A stretch of 64,000 nt of DNA from Hyphomonas chukchiensis (lineage in GTDB: Bacteria > Pseudomonadota > Alphaproteobacteria > Caulobacterales > Hyphomonadaceae). The position numbers and the translations under genes were made by a program. Positions 45,576-53,736 of this stretch are shown one piece after another; positions within the stretch are counted from its first letter, which is position 1; every line of letters starts with the position of its first letter. The notes under the pieces are model-generated. The model worked only from the letters and a program-made list of their open reading frames with translations, was not told where the DNA came from and searched no databases. Location of the stretch: assembly GCF_000682695.1 (NCBI RefSeq), contig NZ_AWFG01000063.1, positions 1 through 64,000 of the forward strand, in the 5' to 3' direction.

Positions 45576-46369
45576 ACCCCGTTGATGTCAAACGGGGGCA
45601 GGGACCGATCGTCCTTGGAATTCCCCATAGCGGTACATTTATTCCGCCGGATGTGTTCGCGCGGCTCACGCCGATCGGCCAGTCGCTCGCCGACACCGAC
45701 TGGCACGTGGACCGGCTTTATTCGGATATCCTGCCAGGAGCCACATCTGTGCGGGCAAACTTTCATCGCTACGTGATTGATGCGAACCGCGATCCGTCCG
45801 GCGCGAGCCTTTATCCTGGTCAGAACACGACAGGCCTGGTGCCTGTGACAAGCTTCGAAGGTGAGCCCATCTGGACGAACGCGCCCGGCACCGAGGAGAT
45901 CGAAGCGCGCCGGGTGCGTTGGCACGCGCCGTATCACGCTGCGCTGGCAGGCGAACTCGAGCGTGTCCTGGGGATGCATGGCGTGGCCGTGCTCTACGAT
46001 TGTCACTCAATTCGTTCCAGAGTGCCGTTTCTGTTCGAGGGTCGCCTTCCGGATTTCAATATCGGGACGAATTCCGGCCGGGCGTGCGATCCGCGTCTCG
46101 CCGATGGCGTGGAGGATGTCTGTCGTCGGGCGCCGGGCTATACAATGGTGCGCGATGGCCGCTTTCGCGGCGGCTGGACGACGCGTCATTATGGGCGGCC
46201 TGCGCAAGGCGTGCACGCGATTCAGATGGAGTTGGCGCAATCGACTTATCTCGAAAGCGAGACGGCTCCCTTCCAATATGATGCCCGAAAGGCCGACAAT
46301 TTGCGTGAGCATATCGGCGCGGTTCTCCGGGCAATAGAATTCATGACGATCAAACTGGAAAGCAGGTAA
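45572..46369 (+). CDS. hutG: N-formylglutamate deformylase
   Basis: 265 residues starting at GTG 45572, which overlaps the hutH stop (GTGA). A start at 45500 would overlap hutH by 70 bases and is unlikely. Motifs: [33 protein letters not shown] and [11 protein letters not shown]. It hydrolyses N-formyl-glutamate to glutamate and formate, completing the pathway with HutF. Confidence 0.95.
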   Translation: MNPVDVKRGQGPIVLGIPHSGTFIPPDVFARLTPIGQSLADTDWHVDRLYSDILPGATSVRANFHRYVIDANRDPSGASLYPGQNTTGLVPVTSFEGEPIWTNAPGTEEIEARRVRWHAPYHAALAGELERVLGMHGVAVLYDCHSIRSRVPFLFEGRLPDFNIGTNSGRACDPRLADGVEDVCRRAPGYTMVRDGRFRGGWTTRHYGRPAQGVHAIQMELAQSTYLESETAPFQYDARKADNLREHIGAVLRAIEFMTIKLESR

Positions 46370-48033
46370 TGATAAACAACCGACACAACCTCAGAGACAT
46401 CTATCCCGCGACGGGTTCAGAGATTACCGCGAAGAGCTGGCTCACCGAAGCGCCGATGCGTATGCTGATGAATAACCTGCATCCGGACGTGGCCGAGAAT
46501 CCGCATGAACTGGTTGTCTATGGTGGCATTGGCCGTGCGGCACGGACATGGGCCGATTTCGACAAGATTGTTGCAAGTCTCAAGGATCTGGAGCTGGATG
46601 AAACGCTGCTTGTCCAGTCCGGCAAGCCGGTCGGCGTGTTTCGCACACATGCCGATGCGCCCCGTGTCCTGATCGCAAATTCCAATCTTGTGCCCCATTG
46701 GGCAACATGGGACCATTTCAATGAGCTGGATCGCAAAGGTCTGGCCATGTACGGCCAGATGACCGCAGGGTCGTGGATTTATATCGGCTCCCAGGGGATC
46801 ATTCAGGGAACGTACGAAACCTTCGTTGAGGCCGGGCGCCAGCACTATAAGGGAAATCTCTCGGGACGTTGGATATTGACGGGCGGCCTCGGCGGCATGG
46901 GAGCAGCGCAGCCGCTCGCGGCCGTGATGGCGGGGGCCTGCTGCCTGGCTGTGGAGTGCGATGAGACCCGTGTCGATTTTCGGATACGCACGGGCTATGT
47001 CGATGCCAAAACGGATTCCCTCGACGAGGCGCTGGAAATTATTGCAGACTGGACCGCGGCAGGTGAAGCGAAATCGGTTGCGCTTATCGGCAATGCGGCT
47101 GATGTTTTTCCCGATATTTACAGGCGCGGTGTCCGCCCGGATATCGTAACCGACCAGACCAGCGCGCATGATCCGTTGCATGGCTACCTGCCGCAAGGCT
47201 GGAGTCTGGCCGAATGGCGCGAGAAGCAGGAATCCGAACCAAAGGTAGTGGAGCTGGCGGCGCGTGCCAGCATGAAAGTGCACGTCAAGGCCATGGTGGA
47301 TTTCTGGAACGCAGGCGTGCCGACCCTCGATTATGGCAACAATATCAGGCAGGTCGCCAAGGAAGAAGGACTTGAAGATGCCTTCGCTTTTCCCGGATTC
47401 GTGCCAGCCTATATCCGCCCATTATTTTGTCGCGGCATCGGTCCGTTCCGCTGGTGTGCGCTGTCGGGAGATCCTGAAGACATCTACAAGACCGATGCGA
47501 AAGTCCGCGAACTGGTCGACGATCCGCACCTTCACAAGTGGCTGGACATGGCGCGCGAGCGCATTGCCTTCCAGGGACTGCCCGCACGTATCTGCTGGGT
47601 CGGCCTTGGTGTGCGCCACAAGCTCGGCCTGGCTTTCAACGAGATGGTGAGGACGGGCGAATTGTCCGCACCTATTGTTATCGGGCGCGACCATCTCGAT
47701 TCCGGCTCGGTTGCATCCCCCAATCGGGAGACGGAATCCATGAAGGACGGCTCTGATGCCGTATCAGATTGGCCACTCCTCAATGCTTTGCTCAATACCG
47801 CGTCGGGGGCAACCTGGGTTTCAATCCATCATGGCGGCGGTGTGGGTATGGGATTTTCTCAGCATTCCGGCATGGTGATCTGTTGCGACGGAACAGCGGA
47901 CGCAGACCGCCGGATCGCTCGCGTCCTTTGGAATGACCCGGCGAGCGGTGTGATGCGCCACGCTGATGCCGGATATGAAACTGCCATTGATTGTGCTCGT
48001 GAACACGGTCTGAATCTTCCGGCAATATTGTGA
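46369..48033 (+). CDS. hutU: Urocanate hydratase (urocanase)
   Basis: 554 residues, normal length. NAD-binding loop [14 protein letters not shown], the active-site region [17 protein letters not shown] with the conserved Cys, and the C-terminal [17 protein letters not shown]. It converts urocanate to imidazolonepropionate with tightly bound NAD. Last gene of the operon, with a TAATG overlap to hutG. A fragment of a second copy lies at 10213-10344. Confidence 0.97.
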   Translation: MINNRHNLRDIYPATGSEITAKSWLTEAPMRMLMNNLHPDVAENPHELVVYGGIGRAARTWADFDKIVASLKDLELDETLLVQSGKPVGVFRTHADAPRVLIANSNLVPHWATWDHFNELDRKGLAMYGQMTAGSWIYIGSQGIIQGTYETFVEAGRQHYKGNLSGRWILTGGLGGMGAAQPLAAVMAGACCLAVECDETRVDFRIRTGYVDAKTDSLDEALEIIADWTAAGEAKSVALIGNAADVFPDIYRRGVRPDIVTDQTSAHDPLHGYLPQGWSLAEWREKQESEPKVVELAARASMKVHVKAMVDFWNAGVPTLDYGNNIRQVAKEEGLEDAFAFPGFVPAYIRPLFCRGIGPFRWCALSGDPEDIYKTDAKVRELVDDPHLHKWLDMARERIAFQGLPARICWVGLGVRHKLGLAFNEMVRTGELSAPIVIGRDHLDSGSVASPNRETESMKDGSDAVSDWPLLNALLNTASGATWVSIHHGGGVGMGFSQHSGMVICCDGTADADRRIARVLWNDPASGVMRHADAGYETAIDCAREHGLNLPAIL

Positions 48034-48154
48034 AGGCGATCGGCAATAGTTGCTCAGGATCTGCCTGTGATCCAGGCCCACGGTGGCACCATCCGGTCGG
48101 ACGATGGCCTGAGATTCGAATGGTCGGAATGACAGGTTTGCAGCGCTCGGCCTG

Positions 48155-48859
48155 TCAGGACGTCGCCAGACGGTCCAGGAACTCATATCGAGATCCTGGA
48201 TAAATCATGCGGGCGAACGAAACGATTCGGCGACAGCTCCAGGTTCGGCGAAGCAGCAAAAGGCAGGGCTCGGTTTTGTTTATCTTTAATAGCTTGCGCG
48301 ACTCTGCATCAGGAATGATGGATCTGACCCTATGCTCAAATTTCTGAAGCGGCGCGTTCTTCATCAGATACTCGTTCGGTGTCCCCTTGCTGAAATCCAG
48401 TTCTCCGTAGCCAGGCAATATGGCCTGGGGCACGAAGCGTTCCTCGAGCTGCAAGGGCAAGCCATTCTCCTCATGTATGACGATCGAATGGAATACTTCG
48501 GAACCCGGTTCGATTTCGAGCTGCTGTGCAACGATGCGAGATGCATGCTCAAGAGAATTTTGAACCATGATTGCAGAATACGAACTATTCCGACCGCGTA
48601 TTTCGTCGGCGATATTATTGACGGTGATAAGCTGGCCGCGTGACTGCGCCTCGGCGACAAATGTTCCGACCCCTGCTATCCGCAATACTACGCCGGAATC
48701 CTTCAGCTCCTTGATAGCGCGGTGTACGGTCATTCGGGCTACCTTGAATTCGGCAGCCAAATCTGTTTCCGACGGAACGCGATCATTCGGCTTCAACTCA
48801 CCAGTTTCGATGAGGCCCGTAATATGACGCTTGATTTGTTCGTAAAGAGGGGCTGGCAC
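48155..48859 (-). CDS. Second GntR/HutC-family regulator (UTRA domain)
   Basis: 234 residues, GTG start. Winged helix (ELKPNDRVPSETDLAAEFKV, MTVHRAIKELKDSGVVLRI) and UTRA domain (HEENGLPLQLEERFVPQAIL; RVRSIIPDAESRKLLKINKT). It is distinct from the HutC at 40711. It lies between hutU and the TonB/PepSY locus and converges with hutU. A GTCTAGAC-centred palindrome upstream of the TonB receptor at 56472 fits the HutC-subfamily consensus, so this regulator may control that locus rather than hut. Confidence 0.9.
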   Translation of the reverse strand: MPAPLYEQIKRHITGLIETGELKPNDRVPSETDLAAEFKVARMTVHRAIKELKDSGVVLRIAGVGTFVAEAQSRGQLITVNNIADEIRGRNSSYSAIMVQNSLEHASRIVAQQLEIEPGSEVFHSIVIHEENGLPLQLEERFVPQAILPGYGELDFSKGTPNEYLMKNAPLQKFEHRVRSIIPDAESRKLLKINKTEPCLLLLRRTWSCRRIVSFARMIYPGSRYEFLDRLATS

Positions 48860-49106
48860 GCGTGATCTATCCTCAATGAATGTCTTAAACAGTTGTATCG
48901 TGTCGAAATAAATAAGGTCGCAATGATCTAATGCTATGGCGGATTGAATCGGCCAGAAGGAACGTCTGGTCCATTTATCGGAAGATTGAGTCGCGGCGCA
49001 CCGAATTTTGTTCCTTTCCGGGCGAACGGATCAAAGCTGAAATGTCGATATCTCGCATGGTGGGGCAATTTCAAGACAACTTCAGCAGCTCCACCGATCT
49101 GTCATG

Positions 49107-50948
49107 TCAATTGCCAAAGTCGTCGAATGCAATCCTTTCTTCAGAAACGCCAAGCGAATTCAGCAGCATCAGGACCGCTTCAAGCATCGGTGGTGGACCG
49201 CACACATAGAAGCGGCACTGAGCGATATCGGGATGGGATGCGAGATACTGGTCACGCACAATTTCGTGAATCCACCCGCGCTTTCCGGTCCAGGCATCGG
49301 TTTCGTTCAAGTGCGAAAGCGCGACATGCCAGGAAAAATTCGGGCAATTGTCTACGATGTGCTCGAATTCTTCCTTGTACACAATATCCTCTTGTGTCCT
49401 GGCGCCATACCAGAACGACACTTTCGACGTCCTGCTTCGCGATACCAATTGGTCGTGGATCATGGATCGTATGGGCGCGATGCCGGCGCCGCCCCCGATA
49501 AACACGATCTCAGCGCCATCGTCGTAAACATGAAAGTCTCCAAACGGCCCTCTTAACCGGACTGTATCGCCCTGACGAAGCGTGGACAGGTAGGCAGAGC
49601 CAATGCCGACAGGAACGCCCGACGTGTCGGGCTTCGCAAGCGCGAGACGGATGTTCAACAAAATATCGCTCCCGAGTTCGCCGGGAGAGTTGGCAAGTGA
49701 ATATGTTCGATGGAGTGGTGTATCGGTTCCGAACGCTTTTGCCGTCCCTGACGCCTGCCACTGACGCCTGACTGTGTCAGGCAGGTCCAGCTGGTCCAGA
49801 TGCGATCTGAAAGGCGGAATTTCCACCTGAACATAGCTCCCCGCCCTGAATGCGAGAGGCTCCGGTAGCGCAATTCGAAGTTCGTACATGTCAGGAGCGA
49901 TAAACTCAGATGACACAATTGTCCCAGTAAAGGTTTTCGCGTCGAGCAGACCGTGAGGAAGTATGACTGAAAGGGCTGTGTCGACCCGGTGCTGGCAAGC
50001 CAGACGGTATCCCGAATCAAGCTCCGATTCCGGGATCTGTCTGCGATCAGCAGGCGTGATGGGCGTTTCAGGACTGATCCTCACCCTGCAAAGGCCGCAC
50101 GTGCCGCCGCCTCCGCATGAGGAGGGGAGGGGATAGCCTTGTTCTTCCATAGCGGCATACAAGGATTGCTGCGGCTTTGCATCGAACGCCCTGACCGCTC
50201 CGCCTTCACTGTCGGTAAGCGACAGAGTGAGACGTTTCTTGCGGTTGCGCCATTTTGCAACCAGATTGAAGTCGTGGCGCCGGAAACTGTCCCACCACAG
50301 GACTATCCCGCTCAATCCCAACCAGAACACAACAAGCGCTGATATCACGACAAGCGGGTTGTTGAAATTGGACCGGTTCTGGTAGTCCATGATATGGAGC
50401 ATCCACAAGGTGTCGAATGTTCGCCAATAGTGGTTGCGCCTCTCCAAGACCTGCCCGGTGGCGGCGGAAACATAGATGCTTGTACGCTCAGGATCATTGA
50501 AGTTGATCCGCCAGGCAGGGGCGGCGTGATTTCGGATTGCCAGCGTGGGAGTTGCTACATATATGGCTTTCGAAATTCGTCCCGGTCCGGAATAATCGCT
50601 ACGCGCAATTTCGATTGCAAGCGCTTCGTCTATGACGATGGGTCGTCCGGTCTCAGCATCCAACAGCGAGTTGCCGTCAGTGGCGACGATCTCGTACACA
50701 GGCCGACCATTGAAAGTCCGGAGCCGAATCTGACGGACAGCGCGGTCATCTACTTCTGGCAGGAACCTGACCTGATCCCTTGTTGATTCAAGCGAGGCTG
50801 TTTCGGCATGTTCTGCCTTGCGGTGCTCCCCGGAGACCTTGTCATGGGGCAGAATTGCCATACCAAGCCCGCTGAGCATCCAGAGAGCGAGCTGGAAGCC
50901 CAGAACGAGGCCAATCCACTTGTGCGCCTGTCGAACGATCCCCATCAT
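49107..50948 (-). CDS. PepSY membrane protein fused to a ferredoxin and NqrF-like flavin reductase
   Basis: 613 residues. Residues 1-220: PepSY-associated membrane module (helices near 10-32 and 196-220). Residues 240-330: plant-type 2Fe-2S domain with Cys278, Cys284, Cys287 and Cys318 (SSCGGGGTCGLC). Residues 335-613: ferredoxin-NADP reductase module like NqrF, with the FAD motif RTYSLANSP, the NAD motif FIGGGAGIAP, YVCGPPPML and the terminal FDDFG. Electrons from NAD(P)H would pass through FAD and the cluster to something at or across the membrane. The other Nqr genes are absent. A ferric or other metal-chelate reductase is the likeliest role. Its start is directly behind the PepSY gene. 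Confidence 0.87.
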   Translation of the reverse strand: MMGIVRQAHKWIGLVLGFQLALWMLSGLGMAILPHDKVSGEHRKAEHAETASLESTRDQVRFLPEVDDRAVRQIRLRTFNGRPVYEIVATDGNSLLDAETGRPIVIDEALAIEIARSDYSGPGRISKAIYVATPTLAIRNHAAPAWRINFNDPERTSIYVSAATGQVLERRNHYWRTFDTLWMLHIMDYQNRSNFNNPLVVISALVVFWLGLSGIVLWWDSFRRHDFNLVAKWRNRKKRLTLSLTDSEGGAVRAFDAKPQQSLYAAMEEQGYPLPSSCGGGGTCGLCRVRISPETPITPADRRQIPESELDSGYRLACQHRVDTALSVILPHGLLDAKTFTGTIVSSEFIAPDMYELRIALPEPLAFRAGSYVQVEIPPFRSHLDQLDLPDTVRRQWQASGTAKAFGTDTPLHRTYSLANSPGELGSDILLNIRLALAKPDTSGVPVGIGSAYLSTLRQGDTVRLRGPFGDFHVYDDGAEIVFIGGGAGIAPIRSMIHDQLVSRSRTSKVSFWYGARTQEDIVYKEEFEHIVDNCPNFSWHVALSHLNETDAWTGKRGWIHEIVRDQYLASHPDIAQCRFYVCGPPPMLEAVLMLLNSLGVSEERIAFDDFGN

Positions 50949-51662
50949 CTATCGGTCTCCCTGGCGGCGCTTGAAGCTGAACCAGAGCAACCACAATCCC
51001 AGAATTGACAGGGACAGGCCTAGTCCCGCTGCAATTCGCAGGAGATTGTTGTTCACATCGGCGCGCTCCTTGTAGTCCATGATGTGCAACATCCAGGCAA
51101 AATCGAATACTCGCCAATAGGTATGCCGCCGCGTGATCAGGGAGCCGTCGTCTGGAGACACATAAAAAGACGTCGAACCAGCGTCAGAAAAATCGATCCT
51201 CCACAAAGGCAGTTTCCGGGATTGAATTTCACTCGGAGCCTCGGCGTCATTTTCCAGCAGTGTTGCTGCACTGACCTCACCAGACCGCGCATAATGATAG
51301 CGCGCTACGGAGATCGCATCAGCTTCTCCGAGAGGGGACTGTTCGTTCCCAGTCTCTGCGTTGACGAGATGCGCGCCCGCAGGCGAATATATCCTGTAGA
51401 AGGGTTTCCCAATCCAATTCGTCAAAACGATCTCATTGGCGTCCGGATGCCCAGCAAGGACATCCGAAAATGTAATTCTGGGCTCATAGCCACTGGAAAT
51501 TGTGTCTGACATGTTCCGAACCAGATGGTCGCCATGTATGAAGTCGAGGTTCATGACGACCATATAGAGGCCGCTTGCTAACCAGATCATTGCCTGCGCG
51601 CCAATAATCAAGGACACCCATTTATGCCACTGCCGAACTCTGAACGCGATCATTCTGGTCAT
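50949..51662 (-). CDS. PepSY domain membrane protein
   Basis: 237 residues. Two end helices (WVSLIIGAQAMIWLASGLYM; LLRIAAGLGLSLSILGLWLL) flank a periplasmic PepSY region with the typical WRIDFSDAGSTSFYVSPDDG and RVFDFAWMLHIMDY. It is paralogous to the first third of the next gene (both have WxIxF..., FDxxWMLHIMDY). The two genes abut without a gap. It is probably a partner subunit of the reductase. Confidence 0.88.
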   Translation of the reverse strand: MTRMIAFRVRQWHKWVSLIIGAQAMIWLASGLYMVVMNLDFIHGDHLVRNMSDTISSGYEPRITFSDVLAGHPDANEIVLTNWIGKPFYRIYSPAGAHLVNAETGNEQSPLGEADAISVARYHYARSGEVSAATLLENDAEAPSEIQSRKLPLWRIDFSDAGSTSFYVSPDDGSLITRRHTYWRVFDFAWMLHIMDYKERADVNNNLLRIAAGLGLSLSILGLWLLWFSFKRRQGDR

Positions 51663-51681
51663 CTGTCACTCTCTGTAATGG

Positions 51682-51711
51682 TGGCTCTCATGGCCGAAGG
51701 CCGCAGAGCCA
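51682..51711 (-). other. Intercistronic hairpin
   Basis: TGGCTCT and AGAGCCA arms with an inner GGCC-GAA-GGCC stem, lying between the zincin and PepSY genes on the same strand. No T run follows on the minus strand. It may act in mRNA processing or stability rather than termination. Confidence 0.5.
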
Positions 51712-51742
51712 GGAAGCAGGTCCACGAGCGCCTCACAAATTA

Positions 51743-52723
51743 TCATTCGAAGGCAATCGTGTAGTCTCCGTAAAGCGGGTCGTAGTAAAATCCTCCCGCT
51801 TCATAATCGGCATTCCATATCTGCTTGCCGGTCTTGTCGAGGCGATAGAGATAAGGGGAAAGCAACAGACGTTCCTGATGCCAGCGTCCCTCCTTTCCCG
51901 ACGGGATCTGGGATCCAGAACCGTAAAGCATCAAGCCTTCATCGGAACGTATCTCGTGCTGCGGACCAATCGCCTTGTATTCATGACTTACATTGATCAG
52001 CTTGTGTCCAAGCTCATGGGCGATCGTAAGCTTGTTCTTTGAGTCATGCTTTGTGAGCGTTATGACTCCACGGATGCGATCCGGGATGGTGTCCCCGTAC
52101 ATGTAGGACGGAAATGAAAGTCCGGACGTATTGACAACCTTGGGCGCCCAATTGCGTCCGGTATCATCCAGATTCTCGAAAAAGGTCATGTAAACGTTCT
52201 GCAATGCAAGGAGGTAAACCGTCCTGCTATTGTTGTCGGCTGGTTCGATAATGCCTTCGAAAGCCGCAAGCGCGCCGTCCGACAATTCCGAGGGCGTTTG
52301 GCTGCGTTGGACATACAAGTTGCCATAGCCGCCTGAAGGCATTTGCGAACGGTCGCTCGTTGAGTTGATAGCGAGAAAGCCCGGATCGACTGTGCCGGTC
52401 TTTAGCCACAGGAGATTAAGTTGGATTCCCGTCGGCTCGAAGACCCGCTTCGCGTTCGCAAATTCCTCCAGGAGCCCTTCCAGAGGCAATATGGCTCTAG
52501 CATCCTCATGAAGATTGGACGGGTAGTATAGTCCGACATCCACTGTCGGTTTCCCGGCCTGCAAGTCAGCGTTCAGGGCGGCGACCTCTGCCGCTTTAAT
52601 GGTTGTCCAGATAATCGTCCGGGGTTCAGCTATAACGTCCGTTGGAGGCGGGGACACAGATGGTGACGTACATCCCGACGAAACCCCGATCAGCATCACA
52701 GCGCATATCAATTTATTGATCAT
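51743..52723 (-). CDS. Zinc-metalloprotease-like lipoprotein
   Basis: 326 residues. Lipoprotein signal (MLIGVSSGC). A zinc-binding HExxH is seen in TIAHELGHKLINVSHEY around residue 235, followed by more His residues. I do not recognise the family. The lack of other peptidase motifs leaves open that it is a non-catalytic zincin fold. It sits in the TonB receptor cluster, so a role in processing a ligand at the cell surface is possible. Confidence 0.75.
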   Translation of the reverse strand: MINKLICAVMLIGVSSGCTSPSVSPPPTDVIAEPRTIIWTTIKAAEVAALNADLQAGKPTVDVGLYYPSNLHEDARAILPLEGLLEEFANAKRVFEPTGIQLNLLWLKTGTVDPGFLAINSTSDRSQMPSGGYGNLYVQRSQTPSELSDGALAAFEGIIEPADNNSRTVYLLALQNVYMTFFENLDDTGRNWAPKVVNTSGLSFPSYMYGDTIPDRIRGVITLTKHDSKNKLTIAHELGHKLINVSHEYKAIGPQHEIRSDEGLMLYGSGSQIPSGKEGRWHQERLLLSPYLYRLDKTGKQIWNADYEAGGFYYDPLYGDYTIAFE

Positions 52724-52773
52724 GGGGACTTCCTAATCAAAGTCACGAATTGTGCGTATCAAGAGCGGTCCTG

Positions 52774-53499
52774 TCATTCGACAGAGACTGTCCTGGATGC
52801 TTCAACCAGTTGATCGAATTCAGGATTGTGCTGCCTGGCAAATGCTATGGCAGGGTGATCGGCGTCGAGCTGGTGATAATAGAAAGTCTCACCCTCATTG
52901 TACTGTCTATCCAGATCCGCCGCCAGCGCGTGCATGCCATCGGTGAAGGATCGATAATTTTCACCTTCCCGCTTCTTTTTGAAAATCAATATCTCTGCGC
53001 CCTCTGGAAACGCGGCTTCCCATCCTGTCGGCATGTTGGAACCGAAGTGAAAAATCGAGCCGGCCTGCATGACTTGCCGCTTGCCTTCGCTGCTGAGGAC
53101 CCATCGCCCTGCCATCGTATAGACAATGCTCTCGGTAGGGTGGGGATGCTCGGAAAGGAACATTCCGGGTTCAAGCCGCAAAGTATATGCGCGCAATTCT
53201 TCTCCGAAGAGCAGTGGGCCAAAAAATCCTTCATGGGTGAACGTGCTGCTGGCGTTCTGCATCGCCTCGGCAACGTCCTCGATGATCTCGACATTATTGG
53301 CCAGTTGAATATAGGCCGGCGCGTCATGTGTGGCATCCACAAGCCGCGCGTCCTGCACTTTCGAGCCAGAATGCCCATCGGCATCAGGCATCGCCTCGGA
53401 CCCATGCGAATGACCATGGTCGTCATTGCGCTCAGGATGGGTTGCGCAGGCCGCCAGCGCCAACACGGATAGAGTCAAAAGCAGATGCTTCGTATGCAT
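52774..53499 (-). CDS. Cupin-domain lipoprotein
   Basis: 241 residues. Lipoprotein signal (LALAAC), a His-rich linker (ERNDDHGHSHGSEAM) and a cupin-type core with FLSEHPHPTESIVYTMAGRW and GSIFHFGSN, where the histidines and Glu could hold a metal. Periplasmic or outer-membrane. It is the first gene after the TonB receptor in the minus-strand set. Function unknown. Confidence 0.78.
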   Translation of the reverse strand: MHTKHLLLTLSVLALAACATHPERNDDHGHSHGSEAMPDADGHSGSKVQDARLVDATHDAPAYIQLANNVEIIEDVAEAMQNASSTFTHEGFFGPLLFGEELRAYTLRLEPGMFLSEHPHPTESIVYTMAGRWVLSSEGKRQVMQAGSIFHFGSNMPTGWEAAFPEGAEILIFKKKREGENYRSFTDGMHALAADLDRQYNEGETFYYHQLDADHPAIAFARQHNPEFDQLVEASRTVSVE

Positions 53500-53693
53500 A
53501 AATATCTCCCAGCTGAATTGGTCCGTTTCGGACGAAGGTGATGCTTGGACCAGGTTCTTGCTATTGGCCAGCGAGGCAGACCCGCCCCCGAACGCGGTGA
53601 CCTGGCGCGTCTGCGTAGCATCGTTTCTGGTCTCGCCCTCCTCGTTTGCCCGGAGGATTGAAAACCGAAAAAGTTCGATTCCAGGGAGCGTCG

Positions 53694-53722
53694 CTGCGGA
53701 CAGGCGAGAGGCCTGTCCGCAG
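53694..53722 (-). other. Perfect 12-bp hairpin after the TonB receptor gene
   Basis: CTGCGGACAGGC (53694-53705) and GCCTGTCCGCAG (53711-53722) form a perfect 12-bp stem with a GAGAG loop, 14 bases after the receptor stop. No T run follows on the minus strand. It may stabilise the receptor mRNA or work as a Rho-type or weak terminator. The next gene (cupin) starts about 200 bases downstream, a gap with no other feature seen. Confidence 0.75.
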
Positions 53723-53736
53723 AATACGCCCTCGGC

